Shown piece by piece: positions 42,066-52,903 of a stretch of DNA of 64,000 nucleotides. The translations under genes were made by a program, and so were the position numbers. Under the pieces are notes generated by a model. That model was not told the origin of the DNA, ran no database searches, and was given only the letters and a program-made list of their open reading frames with translations. The DNA comes from Coriobacteriaceae bacterium (lineage in GTDB: Bacteria; Actinomycetota; Coriobacteriia; Coriobacteriales; Atopobiaceae), in NCBI GenBank assembly GCA_003862195.1, contig QOUO01000001.1, forward strand, positions 62,001 to 126,000, read 5' to 3'. Each line of letters opens with the position of its first letter. The first letter of the stretch is position 1.

Positions 42066-42503
42066 CTAGTCGTACATCAGGCTGTCGAGCTCGTCGATGC
42101 TCGCGTCCAGCTCCGCCACGGTCTTGTCGTAGTCGGCGGCGTCCCAGATCTCGAAGTGATCCGTGTTGCCGACGACCGCGACCTCGCGCGTGATGTCGCA
42201 CGAGGCGAGCGCCGCCGCGCCCAGCTTTCCGAGGGCGATGCGCCCCGCAGAGTCCAGCTCGACCGTCATCGTCTTTGCGTTGAGCAAAAAGCGAAGGCGC
42301 TCGTCCTTCTTGTTGCGGGGGTTGTAGCCGTTGGGAAAGTAGCTCTCGACCCATGCCTGGTGACCCTCTGGAGTGAAGCCGAGGATCTTGCCTCCGAGGG
42401 GAATGAGGCAGACTTTCTCCCCAAACTCCTTGCGAAACGGTGCCGGAAGGGTAATGCGCTGCTTGGCATCTAGATTGTGCTTGTAGGTGCCAGTCAGATA
42501 CAT
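42066..42503 (-). CDS. mraZ: Transcriptional regulator MraZ
   Basis: A 145-residue protein with two AbrB-like MraZ domains: GTYKHNLDAKQRITLPAPFR at 4-23 and VELDSAGRIALGKLGAAAL at about 77-95. MraZ forms ring oligomers that bind a series of direct repeats in front of its own operon and usually repress it. Three such repeats lie 67-92 bases upstream (see 42555-42595). GGGAGGG precedes the ATG at 42503. First gene of the dcw operon. Confidence 0.95.
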   Translation of the reverse strand: MYLTGTYKHNLDAKQRITLPAPFRKEFGEKVCLIPLGGKILGFTPEGHQAWVESYFPNGYNPRNKKDERLRFLLNAKTMTVELDSAGRIALGKLGAAALASCDITREVAVVGNTDHFEIWDAADYDKTVAELDASIDELDSLMYD

Positions 42504-42554
42504 TTGCCCTCCCCTCGCGCTCCGCAGGGCGTCCCCCTCGAAAACGTGACACAT

Positions 42555-42595
42555 ACTATAGCCCATTTCCGACACCCTGCGACACCAATCGACAC
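42555..42595 (-). promoter_or_regulatory. dcw operon promoter with three MraZ boxes
   Basis: On the minus strand GTGTCG occurs three times, exactly 10 bases apart (AAGTGTCGA, TTGGTGTCGC, AGGGTGTCGG), at plus-strand 42570-42575, 42580-42585 and 42590-42595. This spacing and the GTG core match the MraZ-box arrangement known from E. coli and Mycoplasma. TATAGT at 42555-42560 is a good -10, and the boxes cover the -35 position, so bound MraZ would block the polymerase. Confidence 0.8.
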
Positions 42596-42689
42596 TTTAA
42601 AACACCCAAGCGGTCCAAATCGCCCACCCATGCCAAAACGTGGCCTCGCGGTGGCCCCACATGTTGTGAGAACGGATGTTTGGAAACAC

Positions 42690-42728
42690 AAACGCCGAGG
42701 ATTGCCAAGCGCGGCATCCCCGGCGTTT
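42690..42728 (-). terminator. Hairpin downstream of xerD
   Basis: AAACGCCG and CGGCGTTT pair, with an inner GGAT/ATCC-type stem. On the minus strand GTTTGTGTTTCC follows. It may terminate the xerD-proximal transcript upstream of the mraZ promoter. Confidence 0.6.
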
Positions 42729-42853
42729 CCTGAACGATTTGTGGTGGAATTGTGACTGTGCCCCTGAGCTGGCCTTTTGGGGAGAATATCGCGTTTTCCC
42801 AGTTGAGTGGCCCTGTTATGGAGCGCCACGGCGTGCCACCTGCGGCCCTGCGC

Positions 42854-42967
42854 GGTGGGAGGCCGTCCCACTCGCGACACCTCGCGACCCCTGGCGGTCC
42901 AATGTGGGGTCGTGGTGGGAGGCCGTCCCACTGGCAGGCCCGCTGGGACGTGTCCTTCCGTCCCACT
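42854..42967. repeat. Intergenic palindromic repeats
   Basis: GGTGGGAGGCCGTCCCACT occurs twice, at 42854-42872 and 42914-42932, exactly 60 bases apart. The core is GTGGGA/TCCCAC. A third partial copy of CCGTCCCACT lies at 42958-42967. It is not coding by my reading and looks like a small REP-type repeat array between mraZ and xerD. Confidence 0.6.
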
Positions 42968-43001
42968 GACATCACGCTGGAGGCCCGCCAGAGGCCCCCG
43001 G

Positions 43002-44033
43002 CTAGACGTCCTCGCCCTTCTCTACGGCCTCGCCACCATTGGATGCGGTGGATGCCCCACCCTGGTCCACGTGCCCCTTCTGCTCGCGTGCGCGCGGGTG
43101 CGCCTCGAGGTAGACCATGCGCACGTGCGTCAGGTCGATGTGGGTGTAGAGCTGCGTCGTGGAGATGCTCGCATGGCCCAGGAGCTCCTGCACGTAGCGC
43201 AGGTCCATGCCGCCCTCGAGCATGTGCGTGGCGTAGGTGTGTCGCAGGGTGTGGGGGTGCAGGCCCTTGATGCCAACTATGGCGCCGTAGCGCTCGACCA
43301 TGCGGTGCACGGCCTGGCGGGTGATCCTGCCGCCGCGCTCGTTGAGGAAGACGGCATCGCCGGAGCGGCTGGCGTTCGCCAGCACGGGGCGCCAGTCCTG
43401 GAGGTACGCGGCGAGGGCGCGCTTGGCCGTGCCCAGTATGGGGACGACGCGCTCCTTGGAGCCCTTGCCCATCACGCGGACCATCTCGTCCCCGAGCATC
43501 ACGTCGCGCCGGTCGAGCCCGCAGAGCTCGGACACCCTGAGGCCGCAGCCGTACAGCACCTCCAGGATCGCCTTGTCGCGGTGGAAGGCCGCCTGCGGCC
43601 GCGCGTCCACCCTGCCCGAGGCGAGCACCTTTGGCGACGGCTCGAGCTCGGGGCGGAACGGGTCGTCCAGCAGGCTGAACACCTGCTCGCGCGAGAGCAC
43701 CTGCGGCAGGCGCTCGGGCCGCTTTGGCAGGGGCAGGCCCGCGCTCGGGTGGTTCTGCGTGATCTGCTCCCCCACCATGAACTTGTGGAAGCCCTTTATG
43801 GCGGAGGCGGCCCTCTGGACGGAAGACGCGGCGAGGCCCGCATCGGTCAGCCCCGCAAGGTGGGCCTCGATGTCGAGCCTCGTCACGTCGTCGGGGGAGG
43901 TTATGTTCTTCTCCCCCAGAAAGTCTATGTAGCGCCTCAGGTCCCTGCCGTACGACGCGACCGTGTTGCGCGAGCTCCCCCGCTCGATGGCGAGGTAGCC
44001 CAGGTACTGGTCGAGCGCTTCGGCAAGGTCCAT
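43002..44033 (-). CDS. xerD: Tyrosine site-specific recombinase XerD
   Basis: A 343-residue integrase-family recombinase that resolves chromosome dimers at dif with XerC. The SAM-like N-terminal domain covers about 1-90. Catalytic residues are Arg166 (CGLRVSEL), Lys190 or 193 (MGKGSKER), His261 and Arg264 (HTLRH), His287 (LGHASI) and Tyr296 (LYTH). It is about 45 residues longer than E. coli XerD: a linker at about 124-150 and a 30-residue C-terminal tail account for most. Follows pyrG by 13 bases. XerC cannot be excluded but the neighbourhood fits XerD. Confidence 0.9.
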   Translation of the reverse strand: MDLAEALDQYLGYLAIERGSSRNTVASYGRDLRRYIDFLGEKNITSPDDVTRLDIEAHLAGLTDAGLAASSVQRAASAIKGFHKFMVGEQITQNHPSAGLPLPKRPERLPQVLSREQVFSLLDDPFRPELEPSPKVLASGRVDARPQAAFHRDKAILEVLYGCGLRVSELCGLDRRDVMLGDEMVRVMGKGSKERVVPILGTAKRALAAYLQDWRPVLANASRSGDAVFLNERGGRITRQAVHRMVERYGAIVGIKGLHPHTLRHTYATHMLEGGMDLRYVQELLGHASISTTQLYTHIDLTHVRMVYLEAHPRAREQKGHVDQGGASTASNGGEAVEKGEDV

Positions 44034-44046
44034 GGGCAGGATGCCG

Positions 44047-47497
<3,451 letters not shown>

Positions 47498-47501
47498 GTG
47501 G

Positions 47502-48356
47502 CTATTCCTTGCCCCTTCCGTAGAACACGCGGGAAACGGACTGGTAGAAGCTCTTTGAGCTGCGGTCGAGCAGGATGAGGTCGCCCGGGCCGCGGCGGAC
47601 GGTCGCCTTGACCGGCACCGCACCCTCGGCCACGATGGGCTGGCCGTCCGCAAAGAACAGCCGCTCCACGTTGCGCTCCGGGTTGATCTTGAGCTCCACC
47701 ACGTCGGTGGACGAGGTCAGAAACGCGCGCGCCAGAATCGTGTGCGGCGCGACGGGCACGCAGACCATGCCCTGGAACTCGGGCGTCACGATGGGGCCGC
47801 CGGCCGCCAGGGCGTATCCCGTGGAGCCCGTCGCCGTGGACACCACAAAGCCGTCGCCGCGCAGCGTGTCCACGTAGTGGCCGGACACCGACACGTCGAA
47901 CACGATCATGTCTCCGCGCGAGCCATGCGTGAGCGAGAGGTCGTTCAGCGCGAAGCGCCGCTTGGTCAGGCGCGCACCGTCCTCGGTCTCGAACTCGACC
48001 TCGATGTCGAGCGTCGTGCGGTGCGACGCGTGCATCCGGTGCGCGATGGCGTCCTCAACGGTCGAAATCGCGTCGTCGGGACCCGCGCAGGTCAGGAAGC
48101 CCAGGTGCCCGTAGGACACGCCCACGAGCGGAATCTCGCTGTAGCCGACGATCCTCGCCGCACGCAGCAGCGTGCCGTCGCCGCCAAACGATACCGCGAG
48201 CCCCACACCCGTGGTGTCCACCACCTTGTTGGGATAGAGCTTCTTGTCGTGGGCCCACTGCACCTCGACGTCATGGGCCAGAAGCCAGCCCTCGAGCTGC
48301 TTGGCGCCCTTCATGGCGTCGGCACGCGCGTAGTTGGGGACCAGGAGTACCTTCAC
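47502..48356 (-). CDS. nadK: NAD kinase
   Basis: A 284-residue ATP- or polyphosphate-dependent NAD kinase that makes NADP. The catalytic GGDGT is in SFGGDGTLLRAAR near 55-67. NDLSLTHGS near 140 and TATGSTGYALAAGGPI near 165-180 follow. The start is GTG at 48356 behind GGAAG; the frame to 48419 has no binding site. It lies between tlyA and recN, an arrangement common in Gram-positives. Confidence 0.93.
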   Translation of the reverse strand: MKVLLVPNYARADAMKGAKQLEGWLLAHDVEVQWAHDKKLYPNKVVDTTGVGLAVSFGGDGTLLRAARIVGYSEIPLVGVSYGHLGFLTCAGPDDAISTVEDAIAHRMHASHRTTLDIEVEFETEDGARLTKRRFALNDLSLTHGSRGDMIVFDVSVSGHYVDTLRGDGFVVSTATGSTGYALAAGGPIVTPEFQGMVCVPVAPHTILARAFLTSSTDVVELKINPERNVERLFFADGQPIVAEGAVPVKATVRRGPGDLILLDRSSKSFYQSVSRVFYGRGKE

Positions 48357-48425
48357 GGGCGACCACTTCCAACCGTCTTGGGAAATCGTGCAAGACGAGT
48401 GTATCACCCGCGCGCGCAAGACCGC

Positions 48426-49244
48426 TCAGCGGCCGCGCGAAAGCGCCACCTCGCCGCGGAGCGCGACGGCGTCCAGGTCCAGGTCGCACGTCTCCGGCCC
48501 GGGGGCGCCCGTCCTTCTCCCCAAAAGCAGGAACTCGCGGTTGCCCTTGTGGCCCGTGATGGGGCTGGGGCACGCGCCGACAGGCTCAAGGCCCACGGCC
48601 GCGAACGCCTCCGCGACCTCGCGGAGCGTCCGCAGGTGCACGGCGGGGTCGCTCACGACTCCGCCCTCCCCCACCTCGTCGCGCGCAGCCTCGAACTGCG
48701 GCTTCACGAGGGTGAGAAACGCGGAGCCCTCGGGCCTCAGCATCTCCATGACCGCGGGGAGGACCGTCTTGACCGACGTGAACGAGACGTCGCACACGGC
48801 GAGGTCGATCGTGTTGCGATTGGAGTCGTCTGGCAGGTCGACCATGTTGGTGCGCTCGCGCAGCGTGACGCGTGCGTCGCGGCGCAGGCTCCAGTCAAAC
48901 TGCGCGTAGCCCACGTCCACGGCGATGACCGACGCCGCGCCGTGCTTGAGCAGGCAGTCCGTGAAGCCGCCCGTGGAGCATCCCACGTCCAGGCACGAAA
49001 GCCCGCTCGGGTCCACGCCAAAGGCCTCGAGCCCGCGCTCGAGCTTGAGGCCACCGCGCCCCACGTATGGGATGTGCCCGCGCACGTGCAGCGCTATGCC
49101 GGGCGCCACCTGCTCGCCCGGGAACGTGAGCCTCCGGTCGGAGGTGGACACGTCGCCCGCGAGTACGGCGCGCATGGCGTCGTCTGTGGTGGAGAAGAAC
49201 CCCTGCGCCACCAGCTCGGCGTCAAGCCGCCTGCGGCGCGCCAC
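48426..49244 (-). CDS. tlyA: TlyA family rRNA methyltransferase
   Basis: A 272-residue protein with an S4 RNA-binding domain (about 5-65, RLDAELVAQGFFSTTDDAMRAV in part) and a FtsJ-like methyltransferase domain. SAM motif I is CLDVGCSTGGFTDCLL at about 84-99. TlyA 2'-O-methylates 16S and 23S rRNA cytidines in mycobacteria; it also was named a hemolysin. GTG start with GGGGAAG upstream, 1 base after the xseB stop. Confidence 0.9.
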   Translation of the reverse strand: MARRRRLDAELVAQGFFSTTDDAMRAVLAGDVSTSDRRLTFPGEQVAPGIALHVRGHIPYVGRGGLKLERGLEAFGVDPSGLSCLDVGCSTGGFTDCLLKHGAASVIAVDVGYAQFDWSLRRDARVTLRERTNMVDLPDDSNRNTIDLAVCDVSFTSVKTVLPAVMEMLRPEGSAFLTLVKPQFEAARDEVGEGGVVSDPAVHLRTLREVAEAFAAVGLEPVGACPSPITGHKGNREFLLLGRRTGAPGPETCDLDLDAVALRGEVALSRGR

Positions 49245-49245
49245 C

Positions 49246-49539
49246 CTAGGACTTCCCCTCGGTCGGCTCGTCCGTGCCCTTCTCGCCCGCCTCGGCAGGC
49301 GCAGCGGTGCCGTTCTCGGCCTCCTTGGCCGACTCGCGCAGCTTGGCCTCCTCCTCGGGCGTGAAGTCCGTCCGGTCGACCATGTCCACGGCCTTCGACC
49401 CGAGGGCGATCGCCTCGTCGAAGAGGTCGAGCGAGCGCTCGAGCGACGTGTCCTTGTCGCGCACCTGCGACACGATCTGGTCGAGCCTGCCGGTTATCTG
49501 GTCGAAGGTCTTGTACGCGGCGGTGTCCGGCTTGGCCAT
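49246..49539 (-). CDS. xseB: Exodeoxyribonuclease VII small subunit
   Basis: A 97-residue helical protein. The XseB core YKTFDQITGRLDQIVSQVRD and SLERSLDLFDEAIALGSKA covers about 9-50. The tail is acidic and Ala-rich. Several small subunits coat the large subunit XseA, which is normally encoded immediately upstream but is not found in this window. Lies between nusB and tlyA. Confidence 0.88.
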   Translation of the reverse strand: MAKPDTAAYKTFDQITGRLDQIVSQVRDKDTSLERSLDLFDEAIALGSKAVDMVDRTDFTPEEEAKLRESAKEAENGTAAPAEAGEKGTDEPTEGKS

Positions 49540-49541
49540 CG

Positions 49542-50126
49542 CTACTCCTCGGGCTCCTGGGGCTCGGCCGCGTCAGCCTCTGCCTGGGCGTCGCCCTCGA
49601 GGGGCTCCTCGTCCGCATCCGCGGGCTCGTCAACCTCGGCCTCAGCCTCCTGCTCGGCGCGCTTCTTGGCAAGCTCGCGAGCCTCCGCGATCACGTCCGT
49701 GCCGTTCTCGAGCTTGGTCGCCACGCGGCCGAGGACGCCGTTCACGAAGCGCGAGGACTCGTCGGAGCCAAAGGCCTTCGCGAGCTCGACGGACTCGTCG
49801 ATGGTGACGGCGATTGCCACCTCGTCCACCTCGAGCATCTCGTACAGCGCGAGGCGGAGCAGGTTGCGGTCGACGGCGGGCATGCGCGAAACGCTCCAGT
49901 TGGAGGACGTCGCGGAGATGACCGCGTCGAGGTCGCCCCTCATGTCGTCGGCGCCACGGGCGAGCATCTCGCCAAAGGGGTCCAGCGGACCCTCGGACAG
50001 CGCATAGTCGCCGCCCTCGAGGACCTCGTGTACCGTCCTGTCCGTCGCCTCGGCCTGGAAGAGGAGCTGCAGGGCCTGGCAGCGCGCAAGCGTGCGCCCG
50101 CCAAAATGAATGGACTTCTCAGACAC
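49542..50126 (-). CDS. nusB: Transcription antitermination factor NusB
   Basis: A 194-residue protein. The all-helical NusB domain covers about 8-145 (RTLARCQALQLLFQAE at 11-26; VDRNLLRLALYEML near 85-98; SRFVNGVLGRVA near 125-136). It binds boxA RNA with NusE in rRNA antitermination. The last 45 residues are strongly acidic (Glu, Ala, Asp, Pro), a tail absent from E. coli NusB. Confidence 0.92.
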   Translation of the reverse strand: MSEKSIHFGGRTLARCQALQLLFQAEATDRTVHEVLEGGDYALSEGPLDPFGEMLARGADDMRGDLDAVISATSSNWSVSRMPAVDRNLLRLALYEMLEVDEVAIAVTIDESVELAKAFGSDESSRFVNGVLGRVATKLENGTDVIAEARELAKKRAEQEAEAEVDEPADADEEPLEGDAQAEADAAEPQEPEE

Positions 50127-50134
50127 TTTTTGGG

Positions 50135-50497
50135 TTACTCCTTGGGAAAGACGAGGCTGTCGATGCAGACGTCCACGGCGCCCACCTCGACGCCGACCTG
50201 CTCGTTCACGGCGTTGGCGACGGCCTCGCGGACCGCGGCCGCAAGCTTGGTGAAGGGATAGCCGTAGAAGACCGCGAGGTGCACGCAGACCCTCAGGCTG
50301 CCGTCCACGACCTCGGACTCGACGGCGGCCTCCGGGGACACGCTCCTGCTCGTGAAGACCGAGACGAGGTTGGAGGCGATGTCGTTGCCTCCCACGCGCG
50401 CCACGCCCTCGACCTTCTCGCAGGCGCAGCTGACGATCGTCGAGATGACGCTCTTGGAGATGCCGATACCGGCGACGTAGAGCTCGGTTTCGCTCAT
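50135..50497 (-). CDS. Asp23/Gls24 family envelope stress protein
   Basis: A 120-residue protein with the Asp23 core: ISKSVISTIVSCACEKVEGV at about 12-31 and VCVHLAVFYGYPFTKLAAAVRE at about 70-91. Asp23 proteins are membrane-associated in staphylococci and linked to cell wall stress. Its position between efp and nusB is common. ATG at 50497 with AAAGGACGGG upstream. Confidence 0.9.
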   Translation of the reverse strand: MSETELYVAGIGISKSVISTIVSCACEKVEGVARVGGNDIASNLVSVFTSRSVSPEAAVESEVVDGSLRVCVHLAVFYGYPFTKLAAAVREAVANAVNEQVGVEVGAVDVCIDSLVFPKE

Positions 50498-50585
50498 GAC
50501 CCGTCCTTTCTCATGTGTCGCTGCCGACACAAATGCCTTGCACAAGTATAGTCGCTCGCCAGGAGGCGCGCTGCGTTCCGCTAGC

Positions 50586-50622
50586 GAAAGGCCCGCGTTG
50601 CGCCGTGCGCAGCCGCGGGCCC
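50586..50622 (-). terminator. Terminator of efp
   Basis: GGCCCGCG and CGCGGGCC pair on the minus strand around a GC-rich loop and are followed by TTTCGC, 32 bases past the efp stop. Confidence 0.65.
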
Positions 50623-50653
50623 TCAGACTATCCGCAGGATACGTTCAAAACCG

Positions 50654-51217
50654 CTAGACGCGCTGGACAAACTTGCCGTCGCGCGTGTCGACCTTGATCT
50701 TCTCGCCCTGGTTCAGGTACATGGGAACCTGGATGACGGCGCCGGTCTCGATGGTGGCGGGCTTGGTGCCGCCCTGGACGGTGTCGCCCTTGAAGCCGGG
50801 GTCGGTGTCCGTGATCTCGACCTCGATGAAGGTGGGCGGCTGCACCGCGTACAGGACGTCGTTCGCGTACTGCAGCAGGCAGGTGTCGTTCTCCTTCAGG
50901 AACTTGTCGTTGTCGCCGATGAGCTCCTTCTCCACGGGAATCTGCTCGTAGGTCTCCGTGTCCATGAACCAGTAGGAGTCGCCGTCGTTGTAGAGGTACT
51001 GCATCTCGCGGGTGCGCATGTCGACGCTCTCGAACTTCGCGGACTGCTGGAAGTTCTCCTCGTTCACGCGGCCGGTGCGGATGTCGCGGTACTTCGTGCG
51101 GACGTAGGTGTTGCCCTTGCCGGGCTTGACGTGCTGTGCCTCAAGAATGACGCAGTCCTTGCCCTTGATGTTGACGCCCAGACCCACCTTGAGGTCAGTA
51201 ATGCCCAGAGTTGCCAC
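50654..51217 (-). CDS. efp: Translation elongation factor P
   Basis: A 187-residue, three-domain OB-fold protein that relieves ribosome stalling at polyproline. The loop that is modified in many species reads HVKPGKGNTYVRTK, with Lys32 or 35 at the tip. DTDPGFKGDT and GAVIQVPMYLNQGEKIKVDTRDG (partial) are the C-terminal signatures. Two runs of Pro-rich tails are seen in this window (SepF, MltG), plausible clients. It is preceded by the PTS operon. Confidence 0.95.
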   Translation of the reverse strand: MATLGITDLKVGLGVNIKGKDCVILEAQHVKPGKGNTYVRTKYRDIRTGRVNEENFQQSAKFESVDMRTREMQYLYNDGDSYWFMDTETYEQIPVEKELIGDNDKFLKENDTCLLQYANDVLYAVQPPTFIEVEITDTDPGFKGDTVQGGTKPATIETGAVIQVPMYLNQGEKIKVDTRDGKFVQRV

Positions 51218-51341
51218 TGTTGCCTACTTTCTGCGTACAAGCGCGCCCAACCACGGGGCGCACGGATTCACAACGAACCAATAGTGTAGCCCACAAGCGA
51301 CCCCACGCCATCCCCATATGCGCAGCTCCACATATACAACA

Positions 51342-51382
51342 GGCCCATGGTGGCTGGGGCATCGCCTCCGTCACCATGGGCC
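51342..51382 (-). terminator. Terminator after the DUF956 gene
   Basis: GGCCCATGGTG and CACCATGGGCC form an 11-bp stem on the minus strand, followed by TGTTGTATAT. It closes the PTS operon. Confidence 0.7.
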
Positions 51383-51419
51383 CGTTGGGCCTCGTCTCGT
51401 ATGTGGCGAGAAGAACCGA

Positions 51420-51812
51420 CTACTTGCGCTTGAACACGCTCCCAAACGCGCCAGGAATCCCCTTGACGCCGGCCTTCGCCACCTGGAGGACGTTGGGCGA
51501 CTTGAGGAGCCTGTCCGCCGGCACGTGCTCGCGAATCGCACGCAGCGTGGCCTTGTTGTCGCGGGTGGAGAAGGTGAAGTGACCGTTCCTCTTCGTAAAG
51601 ATCGCGAAGCGCGTGATTCTCTTCTTGCCAATCACCTCGGCCGAGACGTAGTCGACCTCCTCCCAGGGGATCTGGATGAAGTCCTCCTTGTTCTTCTCGT
51701 TATAGAACTCGAAGGCCTTGTCACCAACCATCACGTCGCCGTAGGTGGTGAACCCCTGCAGGAACGTGGCCCTCTCGGAGTACTCCACGTTCGTGTTCAT
51801 AGATATTGCCAT
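51420..51812 (-). CDS. DUF956 family protein (ManO-like), PTS-associated
   Basis: A 130-residue protein of the DUF956 family, which almost always follows mannose-family PTS genes in Gram-positives. It starts ISMNTNVEYSERATFLQGFTT... and holds AFEFYNEKNKEDFIQIPW, characteristic of the family, and a basic C-terminus. Its role is unknown; a regulatory role in the operon (ManO) has been suggested for relatives. The ATG at 51812 was chosen since GAGGGGG is spaced correctly; the TTG at 51821 is too close. A hairpin at 51863-51910 separates it from the IID gene. Confidence 0.85.
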   Translation of the reverse strand: MAISMNTNVEYSERATFLQGFTTYGDVMVGDKAFEFYNEKNKEDFIQIPWEEVDYVSAEVIGKKRITRFAIFTKRNGHFTFSTRDNKATLRAIREHVPADRLLKSPNVLQVAKAGVKGIPGAFGSVFKRK

Positions 51813-51862
51813 GGCGTCCAACCCCCTCGCCTATCGGGCAATCGCCCCTTGCGTACACAAGA

Positions 51863-51910
51863 GGCCGCACCCCCATGTGGCCAAACGAGTTCAGCTTAGG
51901 GGATGCGGCC
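51863..51910 (-). terminator. Attenuating hairpin between IID and DUF956
   Basis: GGCCGCATCCCC and GGGGGTGCGGCC pair with a long loop on the minus strand, followed by TCTTGTG. It would be a partial terminator lowering DUF956 expression. Confidence 0.5.
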
Positions 51911-51953
51911 TTGATTGCAAAGCCCACTCGCGATCCTTCGCGAGAAGAACTCC

Positions 51954-52886
51954 TTACATGAAGCCGATGACGCGACCGAGGATACCAACGCCGAAGAGGC
52001 AGAGGATGATGACGATCGGGGAGACCTTCTTCTTCAGGAGCTTGCAGACGAGCAGCGTCAGGCCGAGAGCCGCAAGGCCCGGGATCAGAGAATCGAGGTT
52101 CTGCTGAAGGGTCGTGGTCTTGGTCGGCGTGAGGGACAGGCCCTGGTTGAAGTACTGGTCAAACGCGGACTCGATGCCCTTGTAGCCAGCCGGGAGCTTG
52201 TTCCAGTGGATGTAGGCAGCGCTGTCGAGCTTCACGTTGGAGACGACCGGGGTGAAGCTGATGGAGACCCACTTCTGGACCAGTGCGCCGATGATGAACA
52301 TACCGAGGATGGAGGCGCCCTCAGTCACCCTGCCGAGCAGGCCGCCAGAGAGGTCCTTCGAAATGTCGGTACCGACCTTGTAGCCGAACTCCTGCGAGTA
52401 CCACAGGAAGGCAAGACGGATGATGTTCCAAGCTATGAAGAACAGCAGCGGGCCGACGATGCTGCCGCCGAGGGCGAGCGATGCGCCCAGTGCGCCGAGG
52501 ATCGGGCGAACCGTGTACCAGAACAGAGGGTCGCCGACGCCGGCCAGAGGACCCATCATGCCGACCTTGACGCCCTGGATGGCCTGGTCGTCGATGGGGG
52601 CGCCGTTAGCGCGCTCCTCCTCCATTGCCAGGGTCACGCCGATGACGGGGGCGGACATGTACGGGTGCGTGTTGTAGAACTCCAGGTGACGCTTCAGCGC
52701 CTCGATCTGGTCTTCCTTCTTGGGATAGAGCTTCTTGATGGCCGGGATCATTGCATAGCACCAGCCGCCGTTCTGCATACGCTCGTAGTTCCAAGAGCCC
52801 TGCAGGTACTGGTGACGGTTGCAGACTGCACGACGATCAGCGACGGTAAGGTGAATGCCGTTCTCGTTCTTGATGTCTTCTGCCAT
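51954..52886 (-). CDS. PTS mannose/fructose/sorbose family IID component
   Basis: A 310-residue membrane component. The N-terminal part reads NGIHLTVADRRAVCNRHQYLQ and SWNYERMQNGGWCYAMIPAI, then GVKVGMMGPLAGVGDPLFWYTVRP near 112-135, all hallmarks of ManZ-type IID. Hydrophobic segments lie at about 140-170, 200-225 and 280-310. It forms the sugar channel with IIC. ATG at 52886 was chosen; GTG at 52895 overlaps the binding site. Confidence 0.95.
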   Translation of the reverse strand: MAEDIKNENGIHLTVADRRAVCNRHQYLQGSWNYERMQNGGWCYAMIPAIKKLYPKKEDQIEALKRHLEFYNTHPYMSAPVIGVTLAMEEERANGAPIDDQAIQGVKVGMMGPLAGVGDPLFWYTVRPILGALGASLALGGSIVGPLLFFIAWNIIRLAFLWYSQEFGYKVGTDISKDLSGGLLGRVTEGASILGMFIIGALVQKWVSISFTPVVSNVKLDSAAYIHWNKLPAGYKGIESAFDQYFNQGLSLTPTKTTTLQQNLDSLIPGLAALGLTLLVCKLLKKKVSPIVIILCLFGVGILGRVIGFM

Positions 52887-52903
52887 TGCTTTCACTCCCC
52901 TTC

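Noticed and set aside
42494..42975. Minus-strand open frames between mraZ and xerD with repeated WDGLPPR
   Set aside because: The repeated peptides arise from palindromic DNA, there is no plausible binding site, and the frame runs into promoter, MraZ boxes and a hairpin.
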